From Anaerotignum faecicola (GTDB taxonomy: Bacteria; Bacillota; Clostridia; Lachnospirales; Anaerotignaceae), in assembly GCF_003865035.1 (NCBI RefSeq), contig NZ_BHVZ01000001.1, positions 1,054,001 through 1,118,000 on the forward strand: a DNA stretch of 64,000 bases, in the 5' to 3' direction. The notes below the pieces were generated by a model. It was not told where the DNA came from. It worked only from the letters and a program-made list of their open reading frames with translations, and did no database searches. The translations under genes were made by a program, and so were the position numbers. Within the stretch, counting starts at the first letter, position 1, and each line of letters starts with the position of its first letter. Positions 26,318-34,876 of the stretch are shown one piece after another.

Positions 26318-26390
26318 GCCGATGTGGCTCAATTGGCAGAGCAGCTGACTTGTAATCAGCAGGTTATCGGTTCGAGTCCGATCATCGGCT
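26318..26390 (+). tRNA. tRNA-Thr (TGT)
   Basis: Acceptor GCCGATG pairs with CATCGGC. The anticodon loop ACTTGTAAT carries TGT. The T arm is ATCGG-TTCGAGT-CCGAT. The discriminator base is T, and CCA is not encoded. Confidence 0.95.
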
Positions 26391-26559
26391 TTTTTCTTGC
26401 TTATCAGCAGGAGAAAAACAAAAATAACTACACTATAATAAGGTAAGTTTTTCTTCCTATCGGAAGAAAACCGTTTCGTTATTTTTTATTCGATTCCTTG
26501 CACAATGCCAAAGCATTATGAGACGGAATCTCATAAACAAAAAATAACTACACTACTAT

Positions 26560-26640
26560 GGGTGGATTCCCGAGCGGCCAAAGGGGGCAGACTGTAAATC
26601 TGTTGCGATAGCTTCGAAGGTTCGAATCCTTCTCCGCCCA
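26560..26640 (+). tRNA. tRNA-Tyr (GTA)
   Basis: Acceptor GGGTGGA pairs with TCCGCCC. The anticodon stem-loop CAGACTGTAAATCTG carries GTA. The long variable arm marks a class II tRNA. The discriminator is A; no CCA is encoded. The tRNA-Thr to tRNA-Tyr spacer (26391-26559) contains a duplicated AAAAATAACTACACTA and no gene. Confidence 0.95.
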
Positions 26641-26651
26641 TTTTATACTGC

Positions 26652-26700
<49 letters not shown>

Positions 26701-26725
<25 letters not shown>

Positions 26726-27205
26726 TCGAAAAGAGAGATACAAGAAAAAATCTTGTATCTTTTTTTTATGCCCTGCGACCGACGGGTTCCCGGGGCTGCA
26801 GCACCGACCGCTGCCGGTGGCAGAAGAAGGAAGGTGATGCAGGCGAGAAATCGGGAGTTCCGCAGACTGAACGCAGAGAGGGAGAGCGGACGACCAGATT
26901 TCGAGGTGGGCAAGGCAGGTTCAAATCCTGTCTCCGCAATCGAAAAGAGAGATACAAGAAAAAATCTTGTATCTTTTTTTATGCCCTGCGACCGACGGGT
27001 TCCCGGGGCTGCAGCACCGACCGCTGCCGGTGGCAGAAGAAGGAAGGTGATGCAGGCGAGAAATCGGGAGTTCCGCAGACAGAACGCAGAGAGGGAGAGC
27101 GGACGACCAGATTTCGAGGTGGGCAAGGCAGGTTCAAATCCTGTCTCCGCAATCGAAAAGAGAGATACAAGAAAAAATCTTGTATCTTTTTTTTATGCCC
27201 TGCGA
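26701..27205 (+). repeat. Tandem repeat carrying copies of the tRNA-fMet 3' end
   Basis: Units of 214 bp (26701-26914) and 213 bp (26915-27127) are followed by a partial third (27128-27205). Each unit begins with the last 25 nt of tRNA-fMet (GCAGGTTCAAATCCTGTCTC and on) and then a terminator (GATACAAG/CTTGTATC plus T-run). About 140 bp of GC-rich spacer follow. Units 1 and 2 differ at only two places that I can see (ACTGAAC versus ACAGAAC, and one T), so the duplication is recent or kept uniform. No full second tRNA is present. Confidence 0.85.
26741..26767 (+). terminator. Terminator of the tRNA cluster (copies near 26955 and 27169)
   Basis: GATACAAGA and TCTTGTATC pair around AAAAAA and are followed by seven or more T. 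The same hairpin recurs in each tandem unit. Confidence 0.8.
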
Positions 27206-27440
27206 CTGAAAAAGCGGTGTTTCACACCGATTGGGCGCAGGTGCGCCAAAATAAAGCCCGATGAAATATGGGATTCGCCCGTTTAGAACTATCTCGGCAA
27301 AACAAGACATTTCTTCCTTACTTTTTAGCATAAAAAGTAACAAAAACCCGGGACCCGTTTCGTAATGGGTCCCGGACCCCCGCAGACGAGGAAAGGGCAA
27401 CAAGGTTTCCCTTTCCAATCCCTTCCCTACGAGCCGGAAA
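27206..27440 (+). repeat. Family III hairpin repeat, copy 1
   Basis: Short stems GGTGTTTCACACC and GGCGCAGGTGCGCC come first. Then CGCCCGTTTAGAACTATCTC, the palindrome TTACTTTTTA/TAAAAAGTAA (27318-27340), CCGGGACCC/GGGTCCCGG (27348-27375) and GGAAAGGG/CCCTTTCC (27390-27416). The same order occurs twice at 63115-63660. No gene lies between 27206 and 27562. Confidence 0.7.
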
Positions 27441-27564
27441 CGGCATGGATAAAGAGCCTTTCCGGCAAGAAAATCCGGATATTTCTGAGAATTATCTAAA
27501 TAGATGAAATACTTATATTCTTAAATCATGACATATTGCGCGACTGCCCCCGTTTTCCCAACAA

Positions 27565-27589
27565 AAAAAGCTGCCAATGGCAGCTTTTT
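27565..27589 (-). terminator. Terminator after argH
   Basis: AAAAAGCTGCC and GGCAGCTTTTT with an AAT loop, seven bases from the argH stop. It can work in both directions. Confidence 0.88.
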
Positions 27590-27595
27590 CATTGT

Positions 27596-28975
27596 TTAAA
27601 TCGTTTTGAAATATTCCTTATTTGCAGCAATCGCGGCAGTTGTTACTTCCTTCGCAGGGCCGCCGATCACCTTTCTTGCCTGCGCACATTCGTTTACATT
27701 GATAGCGGCGTAAACGCTTTCATCAAACACAGGGGAGATTGCCTTATATTCCGCAAGGGAAAGGTCATCCAGATTGGTGTTATGCTCGATGCAGTACAGT
27801 ACCAGCTTCCCGATGATGGCATGTGCATCACGGAAGGGAACGCCCTGCTTGACCAGCCAGTCTGCCGCGTCGGTTGCGTTGGTGAAGCCGCCCTTTGCCG
27901 CATTCAGCATTGCGTCCTTCTTTACAGTCATGGTCGCAATCATGCTTGTGAATACGGGCACGCACATTTTCACCGTATCAATCGCGTCAAACAGACCCTC
28001 CTTATCCTCCTGCATATCCTTGTTGTACGCCAGAGGAAGACCCTTCATCGTAGTCAGAAGCGCCATCAGATGCCCATATACACGCCCTGTTTTCCCACGG
28101 ATCAGCTCCGCCATATCGGGGTTCTTTTTCTGGGGCATAATGCTGGAGCCTGTGGAATATGCGTCGGAAAGCTCGATGAAATGGAATTCATGGCTGCTCC
28201 AGAGGATGATTTCCTCGCAGAAGCGGCTCAGGTGCATCATCAGGATAGAAAGCGTGGATGCCAGCTCAATACAGAAATCTCTGTCGGAAACGCCGTCCAT
28301 GCTATTCATGGTGATTGCGGCAAAGCCAAGCTCCGCAGCAACGGCATATCTATCCAGAGGGTAGGTGGTGGTGGCAAGTGCGCCGCTGCCCAGAGGCATT
28401 ACGTCTGTGCGTTTGTAGGTATCGCAAAGGCGGTCGTAGTCGCGCTTGAACATTTCCACATACGCAAGCAGGTGATGCGCCAGTGTAACAGGCTGTGCGC
28501 GCTGCAGGTGCGTATAGCCGGGTAAAATCGTTTCGGTATGGTTTGCCGCGAAATCGTTCAGTGTTACCATCAGATTTTTCACCAGTTCTTTAATCGCGAT
28601 GATTTCCTTTTTGGTATACATACGGATATCCAGTGCCACCTGATCGTTACGGCTGCGGCCGGTATGCAGGCGTTTGCCGACATCACCGATACGGCTGATG
28701 AGGATGGTTTCCACGTTCATGTGGATATCCTCTGCTTTTTCGTCAAATGTAACCTTGCCGGCTTCGATATCGACGAGGATTTCCTTTAAGGTTTTGATGA
28801 TTAAGGCAGCGTCATCGGCGGGGATGATGCCCTGCTTGCCGAGCATGGCGGCGTGTGCCATACTGCCTGTGATATCCTCTTGATACATTCTGCTATCGAA
28901 GGAGATAGAGGAATGGAAGTGGTCTGTAAAGCTGTCTGTGGACTGGGTGAAGCGTCCGCCCCAAAGTTTCGCCAT
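27596..28975 (-). CDS. argH: Argininosuccinate lyase
   Basis: ArgH (459 aa) splits argininosuccinate into arginine and fumarate, the last step of arginine synthesis. The fumarase/aspartase signature is [15 protein letters not shown] near residue 280. [20 protein letters not shown] and [16 protein letters not shown] are also typical. I chose the ATG at 28975 (MAKLWGGRF) because AAAGGAG lies 6-7 bp upstream; the longer frame does not have one. argG lies upstream on the same strand, with two Family I repeats in between. Confidence 0.96.
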   Translation of the reverse strand: MAKLWGGRFTQSTDSFTDHFHSSISFDSRMYQEDITGSMAHAAMLGKQGIIPADDAALIIKTLKEILVDIEAGKVTFDEKAEDIHMNVETILISRIGDVGKRLHTGRSRNDQVALDIRMYTKKEIIAIKELVKNLMVTLNDFAANHTETILPGYTHLQRAQPVTLAHHLLAYVEMFKRDYDRLCDTYKRTDVMPLGSGALATTTYPLDRYAVAAELGFAAITMNSMDGVSDRDFCIELASTLSILMMHLSRFCEEIILWSSHEFHFIELSDAYSTGSSIMPQKKNPDMAELIRGKTGRVYGHLMALLTTMKGLPLAYNKDMQEDKEGLFDAIDTVKMCVPVFTSMIATMTVKKDAMLNAAKGGFTNATDAADWLVKQGVPFRDAHAIIGKLVLYCIEHNTNLDDLSLAEYKAISPVFDESVYAAINVNECAQARKVIGGPAKEVTTAAIAANKEYFKTI

Positions 28976-28995
28976 GATGTTTCTCCTTTCTTTCT

Positions 28996-29082
28996 GCAAA
29001 GGGCGTTGCCCTCTGCACTCCTACCAAGGGGATCATCCCCTTGGAACCCGAGTTGCAAACAGAAATACTTCTGTTTGCGGTT
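28996..29082 (-). repeat. Family I hairpin repeat, copy F, in the argH leader
   Basis: On the minus strand: hairpin 1 GCAAACAGAA/TTCTGTTTGC (29055-29078), hairpin 2 CCAAGGGGA/TCCCCTTGG (29024-29044) and hairpin 3 AGGGC/GCCCT (29000-29012), then the argH ribosome site. The 10-bp arms of hairpin 1 are perfect and unlike other copies. Confidence 0.75.
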
Positions 29083-29112
29083 CGATTTTTCTGATTTTTT
29101 CTGTAATATTAG

Positions 29113-29147
29113 AAATACTCCCATCAAGTCTGACAGGAGTATTTTTT
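29113..29147. terminator. Terminator-like hairpin in the argG-argH spacer
   Basis: AAATACTCC and GGAGTATTT pair, followed by TTTT on the plus strand. No plus-strand gene precedes it, so its use is unclear. Confidence 0.4.
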
Positions 29148-29189
29148 TGTCTTTCGTATTTTTAATAATTTATCTTATCTTCTTACCCT

Positions 29190-29275
29190 CCCTCCGCAAA
29201 ACCATATACATGGTTTTGCAAAATGGGGTTCCAAGGGAGTCACTCCCTTGGCAGGTGCAGGACAGCGTCCTGCAA
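29190..29275 (+). repeat. Family I hairpin repeat, copy G, next to the argG 3' end
   Basis: Hairpin 1 GCAAAACCAT/ATGGTTTTGC (29196-29219), hairpin 2 CCAAGGGAG/CTCCCTTGG (29231-29251) and hairpin 3 GCAGGAC/GTCCTGC (29257-29273), ending 10 bp from the argG stop and oriented against argG. Confidence 0.75.
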
Positions 29276-29283
29276 AAAGGTTT

Positions 29284-30504
29284 TTATTTGTTTTTGTTGT
29301 TCTCCATCATCATCGCACGAACCTTCATGGACAGACCGAACAGGTTGATGAACCCGTCTGCGTCCTTGTGGTTGTAAAGCTCGCCTGTTGTAAAGGAAGC
29401 GATGGATTCGTTATACAGGCTGTAAGGAGATGTAGAGCCTGCAGGGATGATATTGCCCTTATACAGCTTCAGCTTAACTGTACCTGTTACCGTTTCATTT
29501 ACCTTATCGAAATAAGCGCTCAGTGCTTCACGCAGAGGTGTGTACCATTCGCCGCTGTAAACCAGCTCTGTGAATTTGTTGCTTGCCACTTCGTTGAACG
29601 CCTGTGTTTTTTTGTCGGAGCAAAGATATTCCAGCTCGCGGTGTGCATAGTACATGATAGTACCGCCGGGTGTTTCATATACACCACGGGATTTCATACC
29701 AACCACACGGTTTTCGCAGATATCTGTGATACCAACACCGTTTCTGCCGCCGATTTCGTTCAGCTTTGTCAAGAGAGCAACGGGATTCAGCTTTTCACCA
29801 TTGACTGCAACGGGAATACCCTTTTCAAAATCCAGTGTAACATATTCGGGCTGATCGGGTGCCTTTTCAGGTGTCACACTCATCTGCAAAATGTGTTCGT
29901 AGTTGGGTTCGTTTGCAGGGTCTTCCAGCTCCAGACCTTCATGGCTCAGGTGCCACAGGTTTCTGTCACGGCTGTAGGAGTTGTCATGGCCTGCTTCAAA
30001 GGGGATACCATGGTCAGCCAGATACTGCATTTCATCCTCACGGGACTGCATCTTCCATGTATCCAGTCTCCAGGGAGCGATAATCTTCATTTCGGGTGCC
30101 AGTGCCTTGATGGTCAGCTCAAAACGAACCTGATCGTTGCCCTTGCCTGTTGCGCCGTGGCAGATTGCAGTTGCGCCTTCCTTTTTTGCAATTTCAACCA
30201 GTCTCTTTGCAATGATGGGGCGTGCCATGGATGTACCAATCAGATATTTGCCTTCATAAACAGCGTTTGCCTTTACGCAGGGGTAAACTGCATCTGTGAT
30301 GAATTCTTCTGTCAGATCTTCGATATACAGCTTGCTTGCGCCGGTTTTCAGTGCCTTTTCCTCCAGACCGTCTGTTTCCTTGCCCTGCCCAACGTCACCG
30401 CATACGCAGATTACTTCACAGTCATAATTTTCTTTCAGCCAAGGGATGATTGCGGATGTATCCAGACCGCCGGAATATGCCAGAACGATTTTTTCTTTTG
30501 CCAT
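29284..30504 (-). CDS. argG: Argininosuccinate synthase
   Basis: ArgG (406 aa) joins citrulline and aspartate using ATP. The PP-loop is [17 protein letters not shown] at the N-terminus. [34 protein letters not shown] and ARDNSYS-like [19 protein letters not shown] follow as in the family. AAGGAGG lies before the ATG at 30504. The gene precedes argH. Its promoter is at 30586-30614. Possible ArgR-like palindromes lie further upstream but are weak. Confidence 0.97.
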   Translation of the reverse strand: MAKEKIVLAYSGGLDTSAIIPWLKENYDCEVICVCGDVGQGKETDGLEEKALKTGASKLYIEDLTEEFITDAVYPCVKANAVYEGKYLIGTSMARPIIAKRLVEIAKKEGATAICHGATGKGNDQVRFELTIKALAPEMKIIAPWRLDTWKMQSREDEMQYLADHGIPFEAGHDNSYSRDRNLWHLSHEGLELEDPANEPNYEHILQMSVTPEKAPDQPEYVTLDFEKGIPVAVNGEKLNPVALLTKLNEIGGRNGVGITDICENRVVGMKSRGVYETPGGTIMYYAHRELEYLCSDKKTQAFNEVASNKFTELVYSGEWYTPLREALSAYFDKVNETVTGTVKLKLYKGNIIPAGSTSPYSLYNESIASFTTGELYNHKDADGFINLFGLSMKVRAMMMENNKNK

Positions 30505-30585
30505 GATTTTTCTTCCTCCTTAAAAAACAAACCTGAAACAAATCATATTGTAATGGGTTTTGTGCAAAATGAATTTTATAAATGG

Positions 30586-30614
30586 ATTATACATAGAAAA
30601 TGCAATAAACGCAA
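30586..30614 (-). promoter_or_regulatory. Promoter for argG
   Basis: TTGCGT (30609-30614) and TATAAT (30586-30591) with a 17-bp spacer on the minus strand. The palindromic TACATAAATTTGTGTA (30631-30646) just upstream loosely resembles an ARG box. Confidence 0.6.
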
Positions 30615-30646
30615 TAGAAAATAATAAAAATACATAAATTTGTGTA

Positions 30647-30890
30647 TATTTTTGAAAATACGGGAAACGGCACGCATCTTTTTGGGCATTTTTCTTTGCG
30701 CTAAATAATAGGTGATGTATATTTATGCACATTTAGGTGAATAAGCGTTTAGAACTACAGTATCTTGTATACATACGGTGCGGAATCCTTTTTTTTCTTC
30801 CTAAAAAGAGGGTTTTGTGATATGATGAAACTGGTATCATTATAGAAAACATACCGTTTTTACGAAAGAAAACAGAGAGCCAAATCGCAT
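30647..30890. other. Non-coding AT-rich spacer between argG and the FAH gene
   Basis: No gene is seen. TGTATATTTATGCA (30717-30730) is a second weak ArgR-like palindrome. TTGTGA (30815) followed by CATTATAG is a possible plus-strand promoter for the FAH gene. Confidence 0.4.
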
Positions 30891-30907
30891 GTGAGGAGGA
30901 TGGAAGA

Positions 30908-31786
30908 ATGAAAATTTTAACATATAAGCATGGCGGCGAAACAGCGGTCGGCGTTTTAAAGAATGACGGCTCCGAAGTGGTGCCTGTCAATTATCTTGGC
31001 TGCAGTGCCATTGATATGAATACCTTTCTGGATGTGCAGAATGAGAAAAAGCTGGAAAAGCTGGATAGAAACAAGGAGCTGATGCAGGGGATTCCTCTGG
31101 ATGAGGTGCAGATTCTTTCGCCCATTCCCCATCCCAAGCAGGATGTTGTCTGTCTGGGTATCAATTATTATGCACACGCGGAGGAAGCGGCGCGGTTCCA
31201 TGATGAGGCCTTTGGCGGCGAACGTCCTGTGCCGATTTATTTTTCCAAGAGAATCAATCGTGCCTTGGCGGATGGCGAGGAAATCGACGGGCATCTGGAT
31301 ATTGTGGATAGCTTGGATTATGAAGCAGAGCTGGCGGTTATCATCGGCAAGGATGCAAGGAATGTAAAGCCGGAGGAGGTTTTTGAGTATGTCTTTGGCT
31401 ATACGATTCTCAATGATATGAGTGCGAGAAATTTACAGACCTCGCATAAGCAGTGGTATTTCGGCAAGAGTCTGGATGATTTTACGCCGATCGGTCCTTG
31501 GATTGTGACGAAGGATGAATTCAAGAATCCACCTGCGCTGCCGATTCGCTCCTATGTGAATGGCGAATTACGGCAGGACAGCAATACGGATCTGATGATT
31601 AACGGCATTGAAAAGGTTATTTGCGAGTTAACGCAGGGCATGACCCTACAGGCAGGCACGATTATTGCCATGGGGACACCGGCAGGGGTTGGCATGGGCT
31701 TTGAGCCGCCGAGGTTCCTGAACAGTGGCGATGTTGTAACGTGCGAAATTGAGGGCATCGGCACCATGACGAACAAAATTAAGTAA
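30908..31786 (+). CDS. Fumarylacetoacetate hydrolase family protein
   Basis: The protein has 292 aa. The N-terminal domain is followed by the FAH catalytic fold: VVCLGINYYAHAEEAARFHD, the metal-binding YEAELAVIIGKDARNV, YTILNDMSARNLQ, and the C-terminal IIAMGTPAGVGMGFEPPRFL. Family members include hydratases, decarboxylases and acylpyruvases acting on 2-keto acids with Mg2+. GAGGAGG precedes the ATG. It is monocistronic, between the arg genes and wecB, so the exact substrate is not set by context. Confidence 0.9.
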   Translation: MKILTYKHGGETAVGVLKNDGSEVVPVNYLGCSAIDMNTFLDVQNEKKLEKLDRNKELMQGIPLDEVQILSPIPHPKQDVVCLGINYYAHAEEAARFHDEAFGGERPVPIYFSKRINRALADGEEIDGHLDIVDSLDYEAELAVIIGKDARNVKPEEVFEYVFGYTILNDMSARNLQTSHKQWYFGKSLDDFTPIGPWIVTKDEFKNPPALPIRSYVNGELRQDSNTDLMINGIEKVICELTQGMTLQAGTIIAMGTPAGVGMGFEPPRFLNSGDVVTCEIEGIGTMTNKIK

Positions 31787-31794
31787 AGACCCTA

Positions 31795-31965
31795 AGACCT
31801 TGGGGGCTTTGCCCCCAACACCCCCAGCAGGAGCTCAGCCCCTGCACCCGATACCGCAAAACCATGTACATGGTTTTGCAAATGGGGGTCAAGGGGAATC
31901 ATTCCCCTTGTGGGAGTTTGAGGGTGAAACCCTCAAGGTTTTGTCCCCAAGGTCTTAAAAAGGAG
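31795..31965 (+). repeat. Family I hairpin repeat, copy H, in the wecB leader
   Basis: TTGGGGGC/GCCCCCAA is followed by hairpin 1 GCAAAACCATGT/ACATGGTTTTGC (31856-31879), hairpin 2 CAAGGGGAA/TTCCCCTTG (31890-31910) and hairpin 3 GAGGGT/ACCCTC (31920-31934). AAGACCTTGGGG near 31797 also pairs with CCCCAAGGTCTT near 31947, closing the whole element. The wecB ribosome site follows. Confidence 0.75.
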
Positions 31966-31972
31966 ATATAAT

Positions 31973-33886
31973 ATGGATAAAATAAAGGTAATGAGCGTGT
32001 TCGGGACACGCCCCGAGGCGATTAAAATGGCACCTCTGGTAAAGCAGCTGGAAAAAACCCCCGAAATCGAGAGCATCGTCTGCGTCACCGCGCAGCACCG
32101 TGAAATGCTCGATCAGGTACTCGAAATCTTCGACCTGCATCCGCAGTATGACCTAAATATCATGCAGTCCCGTCAGACATTGGCAGGCATCACCACCCGC
32201 GCATTAACCGGTCTGGAGGAGGTTATGGGTCAGGAAAAACCCGATATCGTCCTCGTCCATGGGGATACCTCTACCACCTTCGCAGGCGCACTGGCGGCAT
32301 ATTATAATCAAGTGAAGGTCGGTCATGTTGAGGCAGGCCTGCGCACCTATGATAAATATCAGCCCTTCCCCGAGGAAATGAACCGCCGCCTTACCGGCGC
32401 ATTGACCGATTTGCATTTTGCACCCACCCCTCTGGCAAAGGAGCATCTGCTGAAGGAAAACATCAGTCCGGACGGCATTTTCATCACAGGCAATACCGTT
32501 ATCGACGCATTGGCACATACCATCGAGGAGGACTATACCTTTACTGTCCCCGAACTCAATCAGATTGATTTTAAAAACAAACGCGTCATCGCCATGACCG
32601 CCCATAGAAGGGAAAATCTCGGCGAGCCCCTGAAAAATATCTGCCGCGCCGTGAAGCGTCTGGTGGAAGAATATCCCGATGTGGAAGTGGTCTATGCAGT
32701 GCATAAAAATCCTGCCGTGGTAGAACCTGTACATGAGATTCTCGGCGGCAACGACCGTATCCACCTCACCGACCCTCTGGATTTAAAGGATATGCATAAC
32801 CTTATGTGCCGTTCCTTTTTCGTGATGACAGATAGCGGCGGTCTGCAGGAGGAGGTGCCTTCCATGGGCAAGCCTGTTCTGGTGCTCCGCAACGTAACAG
32901 AACGCCCCGAGGGTGTGGAAGCAGGCACCCTGAAGCTGGCAGGTACGGATGAAAACGTGATTTATTCCATGGCGAAGGAACTGTTGGATAACAAAGAGGA
33001 ATACGAAAAAATGGCGCAGGCGAAGAACCCCTTCGGCGACGGACAGGCAAGCCGCCGCATCGTGGAAAGCATCCTGTATGCCTTCGGAAAAAAAGCAGAC
33101 AGACCCGATGAATATGTCCTGCGCATAAAGTATGAGAAAACACCTAAGGAGGGAAAACCGATGAAAGAAGAAAGAATGGCAATCCTGAATATGCTCGAAA
33201 AAGGCATCATCAGCGTGGATGAGGCAGAACGTCTGCTTACAGCGCTGCATAGCGGCTTAGGTACCGAAAAGGACGGCATTACAAAAGCCGTAGGCGGTAT
33301 GCTGAATAAGGCAGGGGCTGCGCTGAGCGCCGTTGCCGATAAGGTAAAGGAAAATCCCGCGGTGAAAAACGCCGCAGATAAGGTAGCCGATAAGGCGGAT
33401 GATTTGCAGCCCAAGGTAAGCTCCGCGGCATTCCGCATGAAGGAAAAGCTGGCAGATAAGGCAGATGAGCTGCAGCCTGCCGTGCGCTCCGCAGCCTTCC
33501 GTATGGTGGAAAAGGCAAGCGAAATCAAGGAGGATATGGCAACCTACCGTGAAAAGCTGAGAGAAAAGAGAAACCGCGACGAAGCGGAGGATTGGGATGA
33601 CATCGATCTGGAGGAGCTGGATGCCGCAGAAGCACCCACAACAGAAGAAGCTCCCGAAGCCGCAGAGGCAGCACCTGCTGAGGGCGAGGAAGCAGTAGAG
33701 CCCATCTCCCCCGAAATGAATAAATACCTGAATAAGGTGGAGGATGTTCTGGACGGCATGAGCGACCAGATGGAGCAGCTCAATGATATGGAGGCATTTC
33801 TGAAGGCCTCCTTCGGAGAATATAACCCTGCCGATTTCGAGGATGACGAGGAAGAACCCGCAGATGAGAAAAAAGACGCTGAGTAA
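31973..33886 (+). CDS. wecB: UDP-GlcNAc 2-epimerase fused to a SHOCT-like/helical protein
   Basis: The protein has 637 aa. Residues 1-385 are a complete non-hydrolysing UDP-N-acetylglucosamine 2-epimerase: SVFGTRPEAIKMAPLVKQLE, VHGDTSTTFAGALAAYYN, VGHVEAGLRTYDKYQPFPEE and MTDSGGLQEEVPSMGKPVL. It makes UDP-ManNAc for wall polymers. Normal WecB ends near ADRPDEY (residue 382). Residues 397-637 begin MKEERMAILNMLEKGIISVD, a SHOCT-like (YvlB-type) N-terminus, followed by two near-identical helical repeats (DKADDLQPKVSSAAFRMKEK) and an acidic tail. AAGGAGGG sits 8 bp before the internal ATG at 33161, as if a separate gene began there. Loss of the wecB stop codon probably joined two adjacent genes. 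Confidence 0.85.
   Translation: MDKIKVMSVFGTRPEAIKMAPLVKQLEKTPEIESIVCVTAQHREMLDQVLEIFDLHPQYDLNIMQSRQTLAGITTRALTGLEEVMGQEKPDIVLVHGDTSTTFAGALAAYYNQVKVGHVEAGLRTYDKYQPFPEEMNRRLTGALTDLHFAPTPLAKEHLLKENISPDGIFITGNTVIDALAHTIEEDYTFTVPELNQIDFKNKRVIAMTAHRRENLGEPLKNICRAVKRLVEEYPDVEVVYAVHKNPAVVEPVHEILGGNDRIHLTDPLDLKDMHNLMCRSFFVMTDSGGLQEEVPSMGKPVLVLRNVTERPEGVEAGTLKLAGTDENVIYSMAKELLDNKEEYEKMAQAKNPFGDGQASRRIVESILYAFGKKADRPDEYVLRIKYEKTPKEGKPMKEERMAILNMLEKGIISVDEAERLLTALHSGLGTEKDGITKAVGGMLNKAGAALSAVADKVKENPAVKNAADKVADKADDLQPKVSSAAFRMKEKLADKADELQPAVRSAAFRMVEKASEIKEDMATYREKLREKRNRDEAEDWDDIDLEELDAAEAPTTEEAPEAAEAAPAEGEEAVEPISPEMNKYLNKVEDVLDGMSDQMEQLNDMEAFLKASFGEYNPADFEDDEEEPADEKKDAE
33161..33886 (+). CDS. Possible internal gene: SHOCT-like protein with helical repeats
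   Basis: This is the in-frame 3' part of the wecB fusion (241 aa from the ATG at 33161). It has its own AAGGAGGG ribosome site and starts like stand-alone SHOCT-like proteins. It may therefore also be made as a free protein. The helical repeats and the acidic, Ala/Glu-rich tail are low-complexity. No membrane helix is seen. Confidence 0.5.
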   Translation: MKEERMAILNMLEKGIISVDEAERLLTALHSGLGTEKDGITKAVGGMLNKAGAALSAVADKVKENPAVKNAADKVADKADDLQPKVSSAAFRMKEKLADKADELQPAVRSAAFRMVEKASEIKEDMATYREKLREKRNRDEAEDWDDIDLEELDAAEAPTTEEAPEAAEAAPAEGEEAVEPISPEMNKYLNKVEDVLDGMSDQMEQLNDMEAFLKASFGEYNPADFEDDEEEPADEKKDAE

Positions 33887-33947
33887 AGGCGCGCCCGAAT
33901 AATCTTCATGTTTTCTTATTGGGACACACCTAAGCGAGAAGCAGCAA

Positions 33948-33974
33948 AAAGCCGCAGATAAAATCTGCGGCTTT
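33948..33974 (+). terminator. Terminator after the wecB fusion
   Basis: AAAGCCGCAGAT and ATCTGCGGCTTT with an AAA loop, preceded by AAAAA. The T-run on the plus strand is short. Confidence 0.7.
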
Positions 33975-34003
33975 AAATTACTCAAACAGATGAAGGAGAA
34001 AAA

Positions 34004-34789
34004 ATGGAGAAAAGGAAATATGAGGATATTCAAATCATTGAAGTTTTTCATGAAAGCAAAAGGCAGAAGATATGTGCATATAAATCTCTTATAAAAGAGA
34101 ACTGCTTCGAGGGAACGCAGGTATTTGAATATGACGAAGCAGGAAATCTCTTGAAACGTACTGTTATACAAAATCATAGTGGTTCCGGTCAGCTGAGAGA
34201 GTGCTGTTTTGCATACGATGAAGAGAAAAGGATTATTGCATATAAAGAAGTGGTAAATCAAGATAACGGGGAGCAAATAGTAACGATCAATAGAGTATAT
34301 ACGTATGAAGCAGATGGCAATGAATATATCCTTGAAAAAGGGGAAGCACTTTGTAAAAGATATTTTGTATATTGCAAAGACTCTAAGGGATTGAAAGAGG
34401 ACATGCCTTCTGAAAGAGCGTTATTCTTTAAAATGGATACCATTATAATGAAGGATAGGCAGAAACAACTTTACTATTTACCGAATGGAGCATTATCTTT
34501 CCAAAGAATATTTTATAAAGAAAAAGGGAAATTTGAATTTTTAAATCCGGCAGGAGAAGAATATAAGTGGGCTTTGGGAGATATTGATGATAATTCAGCA
34601 TTGGTTTACTTATATGAGCCAATTTTAACGTTAGAAATTTATCAGCAAATTGTCCTATATTGTAAAAAGATTAGTCCGAAGTTAGATTTTATTTCTTTTT
34701 CGCCGAAGTGCTTTGTTGAACCGAATGAAGAGTGCAATCGAATTATGAATTGGATTGCAGAGGTTGATGTATGGTATGGGATTTGCTAA
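34004..34789 (+). CDS. AT-rich orphan gene with YD-repeat-like start
   Basis: The protein has 261 aa and I do not recognise it as a whole. Residues 30-110 hold three short segments like YD/RHS repeats (VFEYDEAGNLLKRTV, FAYDEEKRIIAYKEV, YTYEADGNEYIL). The rest is mixed alpha/beta with no membrane helix. The codons are much more A/T-rich than those of the neighbours, which suggests acquisition from elsewhere. AAGGAG lies 6 bp before the ATG. Similar YD-like proteins can act as immunity or secretion-linked factors, but no toxin gene is adjacent. Confidence 0.7.
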   Translation: MEKRKYEDIQIIEVFHESKRQKICAYKSLIKENCFEGTQVFEYDEAGNLLKRTVIQNHSGSGQLRECCFAYDEEKRIIAYKEVVNQDNGEQIVTINRVYTYEADGNEYILEKGEALCKRYFVYCKDSKGLKEDMPSERALFFKMDTIIMKDRQKQLYYLPNGALSFQRIFYKEKGKFEFLNPAGEEYKWALGDIDDNSALVYLYEPILTLEIYQQIVLYCKKISPKLDFISFSPKCFVEPNEECNRIMNWIAEVDVWYGIC

Positions 34790-34840
34790 TGAAAAGGGTT
34801 GGAATAAGCAAATATTTTTAGGTTATTTCAGTAATGGAGA

Positions 34841-34863
34841 GGGTGTCGACTTTGTCGACACCC
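34841..34863. terminator. Hairpin between converging genes
   Basis: GGGTGTCGAC and GTCGACACCC with a TTT loop form a perfect 10-bp stem between two converging genes. There is no clear T-run on either side, so its terminator role is tentative. Confidence 0.5.
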
Positions 34864-34876
34864 TAAGTTAGTTTCG

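Noticed and set aside
29248..30624. Long open frame of 458 codons opposite argG
   Set aside because: Antisense shadow of argG, with a Cys/Phe-rich unlikely composition and no family features.
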